Numbered from the stretch's first letter, positions 45,610 through 55,077 are shown. The stretch is 64,000 nt of DNA from G965226155 sp965226155 (GCA_965226155.1 OZ245331.1:2294001-2358000); one strand, 5' to 3'. Program-made: numbers and translations. Notes: a model not told the origin generated them from the letters alone.

Positions 45610-48245
45610 TCGACGTCTGCAGTTTGTATTTGATCTGAAAGAATGCTCGGTAGTAACACCAGCATGGAGAAAAGGGTTACACCAATGCCGATAGTCAGTA
45701 ATTCTCCCATGCTTGCCATACCACGATGAGGTGAAAATATTAAATTACCAATGCTGCCCATGGTTGTAAACGCACTTACCATGACAGCTCTTGCAGAACT
45801 GGTAGCAAGGACATTGTTGTGTTCAGGTAGGGCAGTACGAAATCGGTGCACCATATGTATCCCACTGTCTACACCCATACCCAATAATAATGGTAGTGCA
45901 ATTATATTTGCAAAATTTAATGGAATGTCAAACAGAACACTAACGCCTGCCGTACAAATTGCCGCTGCTAAGAGTGGTCCGAGTATATAAATTGCGTCGC
46001 GTTTATGTGGCAGAAAAATTAGCAGTAGCACTGTGATAGCACTGAATGAATATAAGAACGCCTGCTTAAAAGCCTCAATCACAGCATCACTCGCCATCAG
46101 GTTAATTACAGGAGAGCCAATAATTCGCGGATCTGCTTCACGAGTTTGCTCTACAAAATGGCGCATAGCTGCATTGTCTTGTAAATTTTCGACAGGGTAA
46201 ATTTCCATCAGATACTTGCCATCGGCGCTTTGCCAGCGTTCGGTGAGGTCGATAGGAAGTGACTCTTTATTTATCATGGAAGGATATAGTGATGCATTCA
46301 AGGATTCGATCCTACCTGGAAGCGATGTAAGGATACTGTTAGTAAGTTTAGTTAGCGAATCAGCACGATCTTCATCCGGCAAAGTTGATATGCGTTCGAG
46401 ATACTGTTTAATCGATTCTTTTAGCGTATGCAGAATAGAGCCTTCTTTGACCACTGGCGAATTAGTAAGCTTGTTATAAAATGCAACAAGTGCTTGATGT
46501 TGTTGCTCTGATGAAATTGGAGGATTATTATTTGATAAGCTAATTCCACCAAGTAGCAGTAAATTCAATTCGTCTATAATCGCAAGCTTTTCGTCTTGTT
46601 TTTTAGGTATGAATTCATCTAACCAGATAATATTGTCAACAACAGAGAGCGATTCAAGATTATTTTTGGTTATAAGCGCATTATCACGATTATCTGCAAC
46701 CACGATACCTGTCCACGGTGAGGTGTCACTATCAGCTAACAAGTCTTTAAAAGTTTTGACTGAGTCATTGTTTGGGTCTTGCAGATTTAGAGTGTTGTAA
46801 TCAAAACGCAGGTTCATCATTTGGCTGATTAAAAGCACGACGACTATTAGGGATACCGCTTTAATACTCTTAGCATGTGTCAACGGAAAGGTTGATATTT
46901 GCCTGGGAATAGCAATTCCTATTGAACGGTCATGCAATTTTCTAGGATTTAACGGAAATAAGCTCAATAATGATGGTAGTACTGTTAACGTTACGATTAG
47001 ACTAATAAACATTCCAAACCCTGATATCCAACCTAGTTCGGCAACACCATCATAATTCGTTGGGATAAAAGAGAAAAACGCTATCGCTGTAGTGATTGCA
47101 CACAGAAATAGCGAGCTACCGACATTGAGTGACGATTCTTCAATGGCATTATTATTAGTGGCCCCAGCAATCATTAATTCACGATAGCGAAGACAGTAAT
47201 GTATAGCAAAATCTACACCTAACCCTATATATAATACGGCGAAGGCAACCGAGATGAGGTTCAAATCTCCTACGGTTGATGTTGCAAACGCAGCCGTAAA
47301 TATTAGGCCGATTGTCAGTGTTATAAGAGTAAAAAAAACAAGGCGAGCGGATCTTAAGCCTAAAGTCAAAAACAGGGATACAATAATTAATGATAAGACG
47401 ATGGCTATTTCAACTCCACGAGCAACGCTAAGCATTTCTTCGTGGGCCAAAACTACACTGCCAGTCAATCGTATATTTGCACCAACGTAATCCAGATTCA
47501 GCTCACCATTAATTTCTTGTAAGAATTGAATTATAGGCGTAGCAGGCAAAAGATTGCTGTAGTCTAAGATGGGTTGGAGGATGATAAATTCTCGGTAAAC
47601 ACTCTTTTCTAATTCATTTTCCCCCATCAGTTTTTGCCATGACACTTGGTAGGAGTTTGATTGAATACGTGCACCAATTGCTTTATCAAGTTCACCCAGA
47701 ATAGGGTCTAGGTCAATGTTGTCTCCATCTTCTATTGCATCAATTGCATCCGATAACATTGAGAATAGACCGCGTAATGTTGGATCATCTGTCAGGTTAT
47801 ATAGAAAGGGTTGGATTTTTGAAAGATTATCTACAAGGTCCTGCAACTCATCCATGTCAAGATATAACAAACCCGATTCCCGAAAATTAGGAAGGTATTT
47901 TGGGTAATAAACTGACTTGAAGAGTGAAGACTCTATTAGTAGTCGTTGATAAAGAAGTTTACTGGCATCCGCTGCCTGGTCAGGGGTTTCAGATTCAATT
48001 ACAACAATAATTGTGCTGGTATATTGTGGAAAATTCTTTTCATAATCGTCATCAAGTAGTCGCCAACTCAATTCAGGTGACAGCATATCTTTGGTGTCGG
48101 TATTTATCCCAAGATTATTTGCCGTATAGATAGCGCAAAATACAGACAATATAAGGAACACGGCCATAACAGCAATTTTATTTCGTTCAACGAAAACGAT
48201 ATATTTGCCTAATAGATTTATGCCGTGTTTTTTTACAATTTTCAT
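45606..48245 (-). CDS. hpnN: Hopanoid transporter HpnN (RND family, MMPL-like)
   Basis: 879-residue RND-type protein that moves hopanoids to the outer membrane in characterised bacteria. A first membrane helix (about 25-45) precedes a large periplasmic loop (LGINTDTKDMLSPELSWR), then a helical bundle with GLGVDFAIHYCLRYRE; the arrangement repeats in the second half, ending with LGMGVDSGIHMVHRFR and TTMGSIGNLIFSPHRGM. The paired GVDxxIH motifs are typical of the two RND halves. It overlaps the phosphatidyltransferase gene by 4 bp. Confidence 0.93.
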   Translation of the reverse strand: MKIVKKHGINLLGKYIVFVERNKIAVMAVFLILSVFCAIYTANNLGINTDTKDMLSPELSWRLLDDDYEKNFPQYTSTIIVVIESETPDQAADASKLLYQRLLIESSLFKSVYYPKYLPNFRESGLLYLDMDELQDLVDNLSKIQPFLYNLTDDPTLRGLFSMLSDAIDAIEDGDNIDLDPILGELDKAIGARIQSNSYQVSWQKLMGENELEKSVYREFIILQPILDYSNLLPATPIIQFLQEINGELNLDYVGANIRLTGSVVLAHEEMLSVARGVEIAIVLSLIIVSLFLTLGLRSARLVFFTLITLTIGLIFTAAFATSTVGDLNLISVAFAVLYIGLGVDFAIHYCLRYRELMIAGATNNNAIEESSLNVGSSLFLCAITTAIAFFSFIPTNYDGVAELGWISGFGMFISLIVTLTVLPSLLSLFPLNPRKLHDRSIGIAIPRQISTFPLTHAKSIKAVSLIVVVLLISQMMNLRFDYNTLNLQDPNNDSVKTFKDLLADSDTSPWTGIVVADNRDNALITKNNLESLSVVDNIIWLDEFIPKKQDEKLAIIDELNLLLLGGISLSNNNPPISSEQQHQALVAFYNKLTNSPVVKEGSILHTLKESIKQYLERISTLPDEDRADSLTKLTNSILTSLPGRIESLNASLYPSMINKESLPIDLTERWQSADGKYLMEIYPVENLQDNAAMRHFVEQTREADPRIIGSPVINLMASDAVIEAFKQAFLYSFSAITVLLLIFLPHKRDAIYILGPLLAAAICTAGVSVLFDIPLNFANIIALPLLLGMGVDSGIHMVHRFRTALPEHNNVLATSSARAVMVSAFTTMGSIGNLIFSPHRGMASMGELLTIGIGVTLFSMLVLLPSILSDQIQTADVD

Positions 48246-48349
48246 TTAATTGCCCAAATATTTTTAGATTTTACTGTTTTCTCTGTGGAAAAGTGAAAAC
48301 GAAATAAATGGAGTCGAACCTATTACGAAGAATGCGTATTCAAGGATAT

Positions 48350-49069
48350 TCAGACACGAAACACGTATTGTTTATTTGGATCGCGCTCACAGTCAGGTGG
48401 ATAGCTTTTACGCTTATCAGAATAATATTGAGTACGGCTATCTCCTTCAGACAGGCGATTAAATGTGACATATAAAACTCTCCTAGTCTGGCTGGTTAGA
48501 TTGGGTTCTGATCGGTGAGGAGCAAATGAATCGAAAAAGATCGCATCACCCGGTTCTGTGGTGACTGGCTTATAGACTAGGGCATCATATTCCAATGGTT
48601 TCCATTCATCACCAATTAGTCCTGAGCGGTGATAGCCGGCAGCCATTTCTAGGCAACCGTTTTCGATTGTACACTTATCAACACTGACCAGGGCTGTGAT
48701 ATGTAGGCTCGCATACTTCTCCCAACCCGCCTGTACATCCTGGTGCGCCTTGAAACCATCGCCGACAGACATTTTAAAATTGATCTTATCCTTGTAGAGA
48801 ACGGCTTCTTCACCGAATAATTGTGAAGTTAAACCTTGCATCCTTTCATCTCTGAACAATTGACTAAATCCGTCATGATAAGGTTCGATATTTTCCATCC
48901 TAGAGAGGATGCGCTGATTTTTATCAATCTTGCTTTTTCAAAATACATCATGTATTTATTTGGTCCCTCAGGATAATTAGTCACTTCATCGGTCCAGGCA
49001 GTGATCTGCTTCATTTCTTCTTGAGTGTACAATCCACGTAAAATGACGAAACCGTCATCTTTAAAACTT
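48350..49069 (-). pseudogene. PhyH-family dioxygenase, frameshifted and cut at its 5' end by IS copy 6
   Basis: Fe(II)/2-oxoglutarate dioxygenase of the phytanoyl-CoA hydroxylase type. The 5' part reads SFKDDGFVILRGLYTQEEM from the IS border, then TDEVTNYPEG and MMYFEK. The frame breaks in the T run at 48934-48938; one added base gives EKSKIDKNQRILSRMENI and joins the second part. That part keeps the HxD iron site (FKAHQDVQAGW) and the distal His and Arg (SFAPHRSEPNLT). No start codon is left, because IS copy 6 abuts the coding sequence and the missing residues are not found beyond the element. Confidence 0.75.
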
Positions 49070-50138
49070 CGCGAATTACAATTTGTAAGTGCAACTCAAT
49101 TAGGTGGCACGAACGGCAAGTTGCGGTAGCATCCTTACCTTTCGTTCCAGCAAGAAAGAGAGGCACAGATGAGACACTACACACAGCTTACCGAGCATCA
49201 ACGTTACCAGATTTACGCCCTGATGAAAGCAGGACATACACAAACGGAGATAGCCGCCTTGATAGGCGTGCATAAATCTACTATTAGCCGTGAACTCAGA
49301 CGCAACCGTGGCTTGAGAGGCTATCGACCCCGCCAAGCTCAGTTGCTCCGGCAAGCGCGTCGAGAAGCCAGCCAACAACAGCGACTCCCCACGACCTTGT
49401 GGGAGCGAGTAGAGGTCTGGCTGCGGGACGAATGGAGTCCTGAGCAAATCAGTGACTGGTTGCATAAACGAGAAGGTATCGCTCTGAGTCATGAATGGAT
49501 ATATCACTACATATACCAGGACAAGGCAGACGGCGGTGAGCTGTACCGGTACTTGCGTTGCCAGAAGAAACGAAAGAAGCGTTATGGTAGTTATCAACGT
49601 CGTGGGGTTCTGGTGAATCAGGGCAGCATTGATAAGCGTCCCGCCATTGTGAACAGGAAGACACGCATCGGTGACTGGGAAGTGGACACCGTCATCGGCA
49701 AAGGCCATCGACAGGCGCTGGTCACCTTGAGCGAGCGCAAGTCGATGTACACCTTGATTGCACAGGTGAAACGACGAACTGCCTCTGCCGTCAGGCAAGC
49801 TATCGTGCGATTGTTGTCTAATATGAAGGCGTCGGTTCACACGATCACCTCGGATAATGGAAAAGAATTTGCTGAGCATGAGGTTATTGCTCAACAATTG
49901 AACGCGGGGTTCTATTTTGCACATCCTTATGCCTCCTGGGAACGGGGTTTAAATGAAAATATCAATGGTCTCATTCGACAGTACTTCCCAAAGAAAATGG
50001 ACTCCAGCACGATTACACAAAAGCAGTTAAACTTGGTCATGAAAAAACTCAATCACCGTCCCAGAAAAACACTTAATTCAAAAACACCACAGGAAGTCTT
50101 TTTTAACATCAACGTTGCACTTCAAAGTTGAATCCGCG
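49070..50138 (+). mobile_element. IS30-family insertion sequence, copy 6 (1069 bp)
   Basis: The right end is standard. The left end reads CGCGAATTACAATTTG where other copies have CGTGAATTCAATTTG, so one base is added and one changed; part of this may be host sequence. No clean target duplication is seen. It disrupts the 5' end of the PhyH-like gene. Confidence 0.88.
49169..50131 (+). CDS. IS30-family transposase (copy 6), intact
   Basis: 320 residues with intact helix-turn-helix and DDE triad. It is closest to a consensus of the seven copies; its only private protein change is Gln for His at 308 (TPQEVF). Confidence 0.95.
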   Translation: MRHYTQLTEHQRYQIYALMKAGHTQTEIAALIGVHKSTISRELRRNRGLRGYRPRQAQLLRQARREASQQQRLPTTLWERVEVWLRDEWSPEQISDWLHKREGIALSHEWIYHYIYQDKADGGELYRYLRCQKKRKKRYGSYQRRGVLVNQGSIDKRPAIVNRKTRIGDWEVDTVIGKGHRQALVTLSERKSMYTLIAQVKRRTASAVRQAIVRLLSNMKASVHTITSDNGKEFAEHEVIAQQLNAGFYFAHPYASWERGLNENINGLIRQYFPKKMDSSTITQKQLNLVMKKLNHRPRKTLNSKTPQEVFFNINVALQS

Positions 50139-50202
50139 TTAATTGAATCTAGCTGTTTTATAATCTACTGCAGACTTGAAGGCAAGTCGGTGTGTCATCA
50201 AT

Positions 50203-50931
50203 CTAATCGCCTGCATATCCTACCAGGAGATGTAAATGCTTTCCTAGCCAGTTTAAGCTTTTACCGGCCTCTCTGAAACTTCTGCCAAGTCGCACTAATG
50301 ATGCGATCCTCGCAGGAGCAATAATTAGCGAACCTAACAAGGAGGCAAGATTGGCCTCGCCAAAATCACTACACGTTTCCAGTACAAAAGCTGGAATGAC
50401 CATCGTCACAGGATCAACGATAACACGCACAACCAGAACCGGTATTTTAGCATCATGTGCAACATTAATAACTGAAAGACTTTCCATATCAACTGCGATC
50501 GCACCAGTTTGATGATGAATATGAGCTTTTTCACTAGGATGCATTACAATCTGATCTGCCTGTAATAACTTTCCTTGGTGGATTTTACGATTAAAGCCTG
50601 ACAGTTTCCCCAATGAATCTCTGCGCCAGTCACTTTCAAGAGCGTGTTGTTTGTCGCCCTGTGAAATGACGGATTCAGGGACGATCAGATCACCAGGGCG
50701 TAAAGCAGGGGACAAGGCACCGGCTGTCCCAAGGCTAATCAATCCATCAGCACCATGACTAATTAATTCTCGTGCGGCTTGAATCGTATTTTCAGAACCC
50801 ATCCCGCTAACATACAATGTGACTTTGTCTGACAGCGATATCGGCGTTTTCACTACAGGATTTGTTGTGAAATGCTTTGCCTCTGGTAACAATGCGGTAA
50901 TTACGCCTAGATGGTTAAGGTCTGCAGACAT
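50203..50931 (-). CDS. hpnG: Hopanoid-associated phosphorylase HpnG
   Basis: Nucleoside-phosphorylase-fold enzyme that releases adenine from adenosylhopane to give a ribosyl hopanoid. SLGTAGALSPALRPGDLIVP and AVDMESLSVINVA correspond to the phosphate/ribose-binding and purine-binding segments of the MTAN/PNP superfamily. GMGSENTIQAARELI is also typical of HpnG. 242 residues. It lies 8 bp after the squalene synthase gene, in an operon. Presence implies hpnH and shc elsewhere, because neither is in the window. Confidence 0.9.
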   Translation of the reverse strand: MSADLNHLGVITALLPEAKHFTTNPVVKTPISLSDKVTLYVSGMGSENTIQAARELISHGADGLISLGTAGALSPALRPGDLIVPESVISQGDKQHALESDWRRDSLGKLSGFNRKIHQGKLLQADQIVMHPSEKAHIHHQTGAIAVDMESLSVINVAHDAKIPVLVVRVIVDPVTMVIPAFVLETCSDFGEANLASLLGSLIIAPARIASLVRLGRSFREAGKSLNWLGKHLHLLVGYAGD

Positions 50932-50939
50932 ATCCGATG

Positions 50940-52016
50940 TCAGGAACTATCATTCGATAGATTGAATTTAGGAGAGAGTGCCTGCACAGGCAAACTAGAT
51001 GCCGTTATTTTAAATAATGCCAATAGTAGCTTGTCTTGACGAGTTAACAGATTTGTCGCTAGGATTGTCGCCTTTACACTGCGTCTTGATAACTTAACTT
51101 CCTGGCCAGAATTAAAGTGACGATGATTGTTAATTTTCTTTAACGTCAAGACGGCCATCCCGATTGCCCATAGGCAGAATCGGCGCATGCCGATTTCGTC
51201 TTTAGGGATTAATAATGTATACCGTAGAGCATTCTCAAGGTGTGAGCGTGCAATACCTAGTAGATAGCCTAAAGCATGATTAAATTCCTGACTGGATTTC
51301 TCTTGCGACAAATTCATTAGATTCGATCCGTATTGTTGAAAGATATCAGCAGGCAACCAACACATATTCCTTGCTTGGTCATCCCAAATATCTTTGAGGA
51401 TATTTGTCATCTGTAGACCCTGTCCGAATGATGTGGAAAGTTGCATCAGTTTATCGTGATGGCGATCTAATTCAGAAGAGTAATCACAAAATAATTCTGT
51501 CAGCATTTCACCGACTACGCCGGCAACATAGTAGCAATAATTGTCCATGTCGTTCATGTCAGCTAATCCTTGGCTGACATCAGCTTCCTGATATTTTGCC
51601 ATGCCATCCGCCATGATACGGATACATCGTTCGAGTGCAGCACGTTGCCGATCGTTAAAGCTATGAGTGATTCGAATTACCGTTGGCGTATGCAAGATCA
51701 GATCTTTTTCATCATCAGTGGCAGATGTCGAAAGCAGTGGGTGTAGGGCATTTGAAAATTCGTCAGCCGATGCCTTGCCAGCAACAACGCCAATAAACTG
51801 GTCAGCAAACTGTCGCTTTTTATCATGTGGAATATCTCTATCATCTTCGATGGTATCAGCAATTCGGCAGAGTAAATAAGCATTACTGACGACTCGAAAA
51901 AGCGGTGACGGCAGTTGTGGGATGGTCAGAGCAAATGTGCGTGAGACGCCTTGCAGGATGTGATCTTGGTATTCATCATCTGTTTGAGGCGAGCTGATTG
52001 TTTGGGCTACGTCCAT
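50940..52016 (-). CDS. Squalene synthase (farnesyl-diphosphate farnesyltransferase)
   Basis: Condenses two farnesyl diphosphates to squalene, the hopanoid precursor. Signature parts are visible: VSRTFALTIPQLP, the first aspartate motif CRIADTIEDD, YCYYVAGVVGEMLTELF and the second motif NILKDIWDDQARNMCW. At 358 residues with these motifs it is the one-enzyme eukaryote/Methylococcus-like type rather than the shorter HpnC/HpnD pair. The C-terminal region lacks an obvious membrane anchor. It is followed at 8 bp by hpnG. Confidence 0.9.
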   Translation of the reverse strand: MDVAQTISSPQTDDEYQDHILQGVSRTFALTIPQLPSPLFRVVSNAYLLCRIADTIEDDRDIPHDKKRQFADQFIGVVAGKASADEFSNALHPLLSTSATDDEKDLILHTPTVIRITHSFNDRQRAALERCIRIMADGMAKYQEADVSQGLADMNDMDNYCYYVAGVVGEMLTELFCDYSSELDRHHDKLMQLSTSFGQGLQMTNILKDIWDDQARNMCWLPADIFQQYGSNLMNLSQEKSSQEFNHALGYLLGIARSHLENALRYTLLIPKDEIGMRRFCLWAIGMAVLTLKKINNHRHFNSGQEVKLSRRSVKATILATNLLTRQDKLLLALFKITASSLPVQALSPKFNLSNDSS

Positions 52017-52134
52017 TTGCTATTTATAATAATCTGTGTGGTTCACTTCATTACATAAGACTATATTAAGGAGTACAACTCAAGTGCTTGGATAGTCACA
52101 AACCAGCAACTTTATTGGCGAACTGGCTGGTTAT

Positions 52135-53103
52135 TCATTTTTCGAGCAGCTTTTTACTCTCGATATTATGGTAGGTAAGGAGTCCTGCGGGGTCAAAGAC
52201 GATATCGCGAATACGAACTGCAAGTGACACAGCTAGCGAAATATCTGCTGGGAGACCGATTATAGCGCCGATCAATATATATGCACCTTCTTGTATACCG
52301 TAGGCATTTGGAATAATGAAGGCGATATCACTTAACGTGGAAGTCAAACTTTTCAGCAGTACGGCTTCTAGTAGGCCAATTGGGTGACCAAGTAGATAGC
52401 AGGCCAGCCATACCTCGCCAGTTTGTAATAAAAGGCCAAGTGTTTTGAGGAATACAGCGAAGATAATCCGCAACTTGTGACGGTATATTTCTAAGATCAC
52501 CACATCGATCTCTTTTGCACTGAATGTGACACCTTGCCAGTAATCGGTCTTGATTAATTTACCGCCAAGATTTGCGAGTATCCCCAACATCCCTAATCGC
52601 TGTACCATCAGAAAGCCGATAGCACAAAATAACAAGATTACGAACCCGATAGTTGCATACAATGCAAGTTCATCATCAGTGGAATATAGTAATAATACAC
52701 ACACACCTGTTAGCCCCCAAATTGCAACGGAAAGGGCCTGCATAGCCTTATCAACTACAACGGATGCGATGGCATGAATACCTGATACTCCCCAAGAAGC
52801 TATAAGATGTGCTTTGACAATTTCACCACCAATCGTGGCAGTAGGGAGCAGGTTATTGACAGCTCGACCCATCCAAATTGCCAGTAAGGCATGGATAAAG
52901 GCTGGTCTCACGTCAATCATTAATAACAATCGCCAACCTTGAGTAGCTGGTAATAAATTTGGAAACCATACCAATGGTAACCATAATAGTGTCCAACCCG
53001 TTGTAAGCAGCAACGTAAATACATCCATTGCACCTTGCCAGATAATGAGTCCAATCAATAACAGCAGGCCTAGAGCTAAACCAAGTCGCGCAATAATAGA
53101 CAT
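52135..53103 (-). CDS. HpnL-like membrane protein (lysylphosphatidylglycerol synthase membrane-domain superfamily)
   Basis: 322-residue integral membrane protein with about seven to eight hydrophobic helices. LLPTATIGGEIVKAHLI near residue 85 and the late IAFIIPNAYGIQEGAYILIG are motifs of the UPF0104/LPG-synthase membrane family that includes HpnL. It is placed at the head of the hopanoid cluster, 118 bp upstream of squalene synthase. HpnL function is not settled; a role in lipid or hopanoid transport is inferred. Confidence 0.8.
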   Translation of the reverse strand: MSIIARLGLALGLLLLIGLIIWQGAMDVFTLLLTTGWTLLWLPLVWFPNLLPATQGWRLLLMIDVRPAFIHALLAIWMGRAVNNLLPTATIGGEIVKAHLIASWGVSGIHAIASVVVDKAMQALSVAIWGLTGVCVLLLYSTDDELALYATIGFVILLFCAIGFLMVQRLGMLGILANLGGKLIKTDYWQGVTFSAKEIDVVILEIYRHKLRIIFAVFLKTLGLLLQTGEVWLACYLLGHPIGLLEAVLLKSLTSTLSDIAFIIPNAYGIQEGAYILIGAIIGLPADISLAVSLAVRIRDIVFDPAGLLTYHNIESKKLLEK

Positions 53104-53144
53104 TAAATTTGTAAAGAGTTTGTAGGGTTTTTAAGTTTAATTAA

Positions 53145-53221
53145 TGGTCGGGGTGACAGGATTTGAACCTACGACCCCCACGCCCCGAACGTGGTGCTCT
53201 ACCAGGCTGAGCTACACCCCG
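53145..53221 (-). tRNA. tRNA-Pro (anticodon CGG), CCA encoded
   Basis: The minus strand starts CGGGGTGTAGCTCAG and ends CACCCCGACCA. The 7-bp acceptor stem, D arm (AGCCTGGTAGAGC), anticodon stem CCACG/CGTGG with loop TTCGGGG (anticodon CGG, reading CCG), short variable loop and T arm GGTTCAAATCC are all present. 77 nt including encoded CCA. It sits between ispB and the HpnL-like gene. Confidence 0.96.
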
Positions 53222-53233
53222 ATTTTTAATTAT

Positions 53234-54241
53234 TTAATGTGTTCTTTCCGTAGAAAAGCGGACCAGTGTAAAAAGTGCGTCACGGTACTTTGAATCAGGT
53301 AGTGTATCAAGCACGAGCATGGCTTTGTCCGATTCTTGCTGGGCTAGATCTGCAGTATAGGCGATTGCGCCAGTTGATTTGATTGCTTCGAGTATTTGAT
53401 TTACGTTTTCGCTGCCGCCGTTTTCAATTGCATTACAAATCAGATCAGATTGGGGCTGTGGACCATGCTTCATTGCATACAACAGTGGAATTGTAGGTTT
53501 GCCTTGCGATAGATCATCTCCGATATTCTTGCCGAGCTCAGATGTAGTTCCGCTGTAATCAAGCACATCGTCGATTAATTGATAGGCAGTACCTAGGTGC
53601 TTTCCGTACGTTGCCATAGACTCTTCATCTGATTGTGGGCGGTCACAGATTATTGCTCCCAGTTGTGATGCCGCTTCAAACAGTTTCGCTGTCTTGTTGT
53701 AGATGATCTTTAGGTATTGTTGCTCAGTCGTATTTGGGTTACGGCAATTAATTAACTGTTGTACCTCACCTTCAGCAATGGTATTGGTTGTTTCGGATAG
53801 GATTTCCATTATTCGAAGTGAATTGACTTCCACCATCATTTGAAATGCTCGCGAATAGAGAAAATCCCCAACCAACACACTGGCTTCGTTGCCCCATCGT
53901 TGGTTAGCAGTCTTTTGCCCACGACGTAGCAATGAAGCGTCAACCACGTCGTCATGAAGAAGGGTCGCTGTATGAATAAATTCGATAATAGCGGCCAAGT
54001 TGATATGTTGTTCACCTTTGTAAGAAAAGACACCAGCACTGAGCAGTACCAACATGGGGCGTAACCGCTTGCCACCACTATTGACGATATAATGCCCAAG
54101 CTGATTAATCAGAGTGACATCAGAGTGTAGTCGGAGCTGAATGAGCTCATTTACTCTGTTCATATCCTGAAAAGTCAGTTGCCGGACAGGCTCAATATCC
54201 GCAATTGGTGAGATTTCAGCATTTGTGCTGGTGAGGGTCAT
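53234..54241 (-). CDS. ispB: Octaprenyl-type polyprenyl diphosphate synthase
   Basis: Trans-prenyltransferase that makes the ubiquinone side chain. NSGGKRLRPMLVLLSAG, the first aspartate-rich motif LLHDDVVDASLLRRG, ASVLVGDFLYSRAFQ and the second motif YQLIDDVLDYSG followed by GKNIGDDLSQGKPTIPLLYA (in part) are all intact. 335 residues. It diverges from rplU with 166 bp between starts, the conserved arrangement. Chain length cannot be fixed from sequence. Confidence 0.95.
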   Translation of the reverse strand: MTLTSTNAEISPIADIEPVRQLTFQDMNRVNELIQLRLHSDVTLINQLGHYIVNSGGKRLRPMLVLLSAGVFSYKGEQHINLAAIIEFIHTATLLHDDVVDASLLRRGQKTANQRWGNEASVLVGDFLYSRAFQMMVEVNSLRIMEILSETTNTIAEGEVQQLINCRNPNTTEQQYLKIIYNKTAKLFEAASQLGAIICDRPQSDEESMATYGKHLGTAYQLIDDVLDYSGTTSELGKNIGDDLSQGKPTIPLLYAMKHGPQPQSDLICNAIENGGSENVNQILEAIKSTGAIAYTADLAQQESDKAMLVLDTLPDSKYRDALFTLVRFSTERTH

Positions 54242-54407
54242 ATTAATCCTAAGCTAAATTGTGCAAACATTTTGCCTTTCCAGGCAATTATTTCCAATAT
54301 TTGTATTCTTACAGATAAATTGCCACTTGTATCAATAGTTTGAATTCCTTAGAATCTGGCTCCTTTCAAGCAAAGCAGTAATTTTGACTAAATTATGGAG
54401 AACTGTG

Positions 54408-54722
54408 ATGTACGCAGTGATTAAAAGTGGTGGTAAACAATACAGGGTACAGAAGGGAGACTCCATAAAAGTCGAGAAAATTCAGGCTGATGAGGGAGCT
54501 ACCGTTAAAATTGATGATGTTTTGATGGTGGCAGATGGTGATAAGATTAAGATTGGAACGCCATTGGTTGCTGGTGCATCAGTTAAGGCAAAGGTGACAT
54601 CACATGGGCGTGGGGACAAGATCCTGGTCGTGAAATTTAATCGTCGGAAACACCACCGTAAGCAAATGGGGCACCGACAGGACTATACTGAATTGGCGAT
54701 TACGGGCATTAGTAGTAAATAA
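54408..54722 (+). CDS. rplU: 50S ribosomal protein L21
   Basis: 104 residues: MYAVIKSGGKQYRVQKGD at the start and the C-terminal KFNRRKHHRKQMGHRQ and YTELAITGI signature. I use the ATG at 54408, preceded by GGAGA, and not the TTG at 54384, because L21 always begins at MYAVI. It is first in the rplU-rpmA operon. Confidence 0.98.
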   Translation: MYAVIKSGGKQYRVQKGDSIKVEKIQADEGATVKIDDVLMVADGDKIKIGTPLVAGASVKAKVTSHGRGDKILVVKFNRRKHHRKQMGHRQDYTELAITGISSK

Positions 54723-54744
54723 TATTCTGACTGGATAGGCTGAT

Positions 54745-55002
54745 ATGGCACATAAAAAAGCAGGTGGTAGTACTCGAAATGGGCGAGATTCAGAATCTAA
54801 ACGGCTAGGTATCAAGCGTTATGGTGGAGAAGCTGTACGTGCAGGCAATATTTTAGTCAGACAACGTGGCACAAAATTTCATCCTGGTGAGAATGTGGGT
54901 TGCGGGCATGATCATACTTTATTTGCTAAATCTGATGGTCAGGTCTTATTCCAGAAAAAAGGTCAGAAGCAAAGAACCTTTGTCAGTGTTGTGACGAACT
55001 AG
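54745..55002 (+). CDS. rpmA: 50S ribosomal protein L27
   Basis: 85 residues beginning AHKKAGGSTRNGRDSESKRLG after Met, with the GGEAVRAGNILVRQRGTKFHPG (in part) core and the DHTLFAKSDGQVLF C-terminal half. It is 22 bp after rplU and is followed by a terminator at 55028-55052. Confidence 0.98.
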   Translation: MAHKKAGGSTRNGRDSESKRLGIKRYGGEAVRAGNILVRQRGTKFHPGENVGCGHDHTLFAKSDGQVLFQKKGQKQRTFVSVVTN

Positions 55003-55027
55003 AAACTGTCATATTTCGACAGTTATC

Positions 55028-55052
55028 AACCCCGCCACTGAGCGGGGTTTTT
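55028..55052 (+). terminator. Rho-independent terminator after rplU-rpmA
   Basis: Stem AACCCCGC/GCGGGGTT with a 6-base loop and a run of five T (55048-55052). A smaller hairpin AACTGTC/GACAGTT precedes it at 55004-55024, directly after the rpmA stop. It ends the ribosomal protein transcript before IS copy 7. Confidence 0.9.
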
Positions 55053-55077
55053 CCATTATGGTTTCACAATTAGTCTG

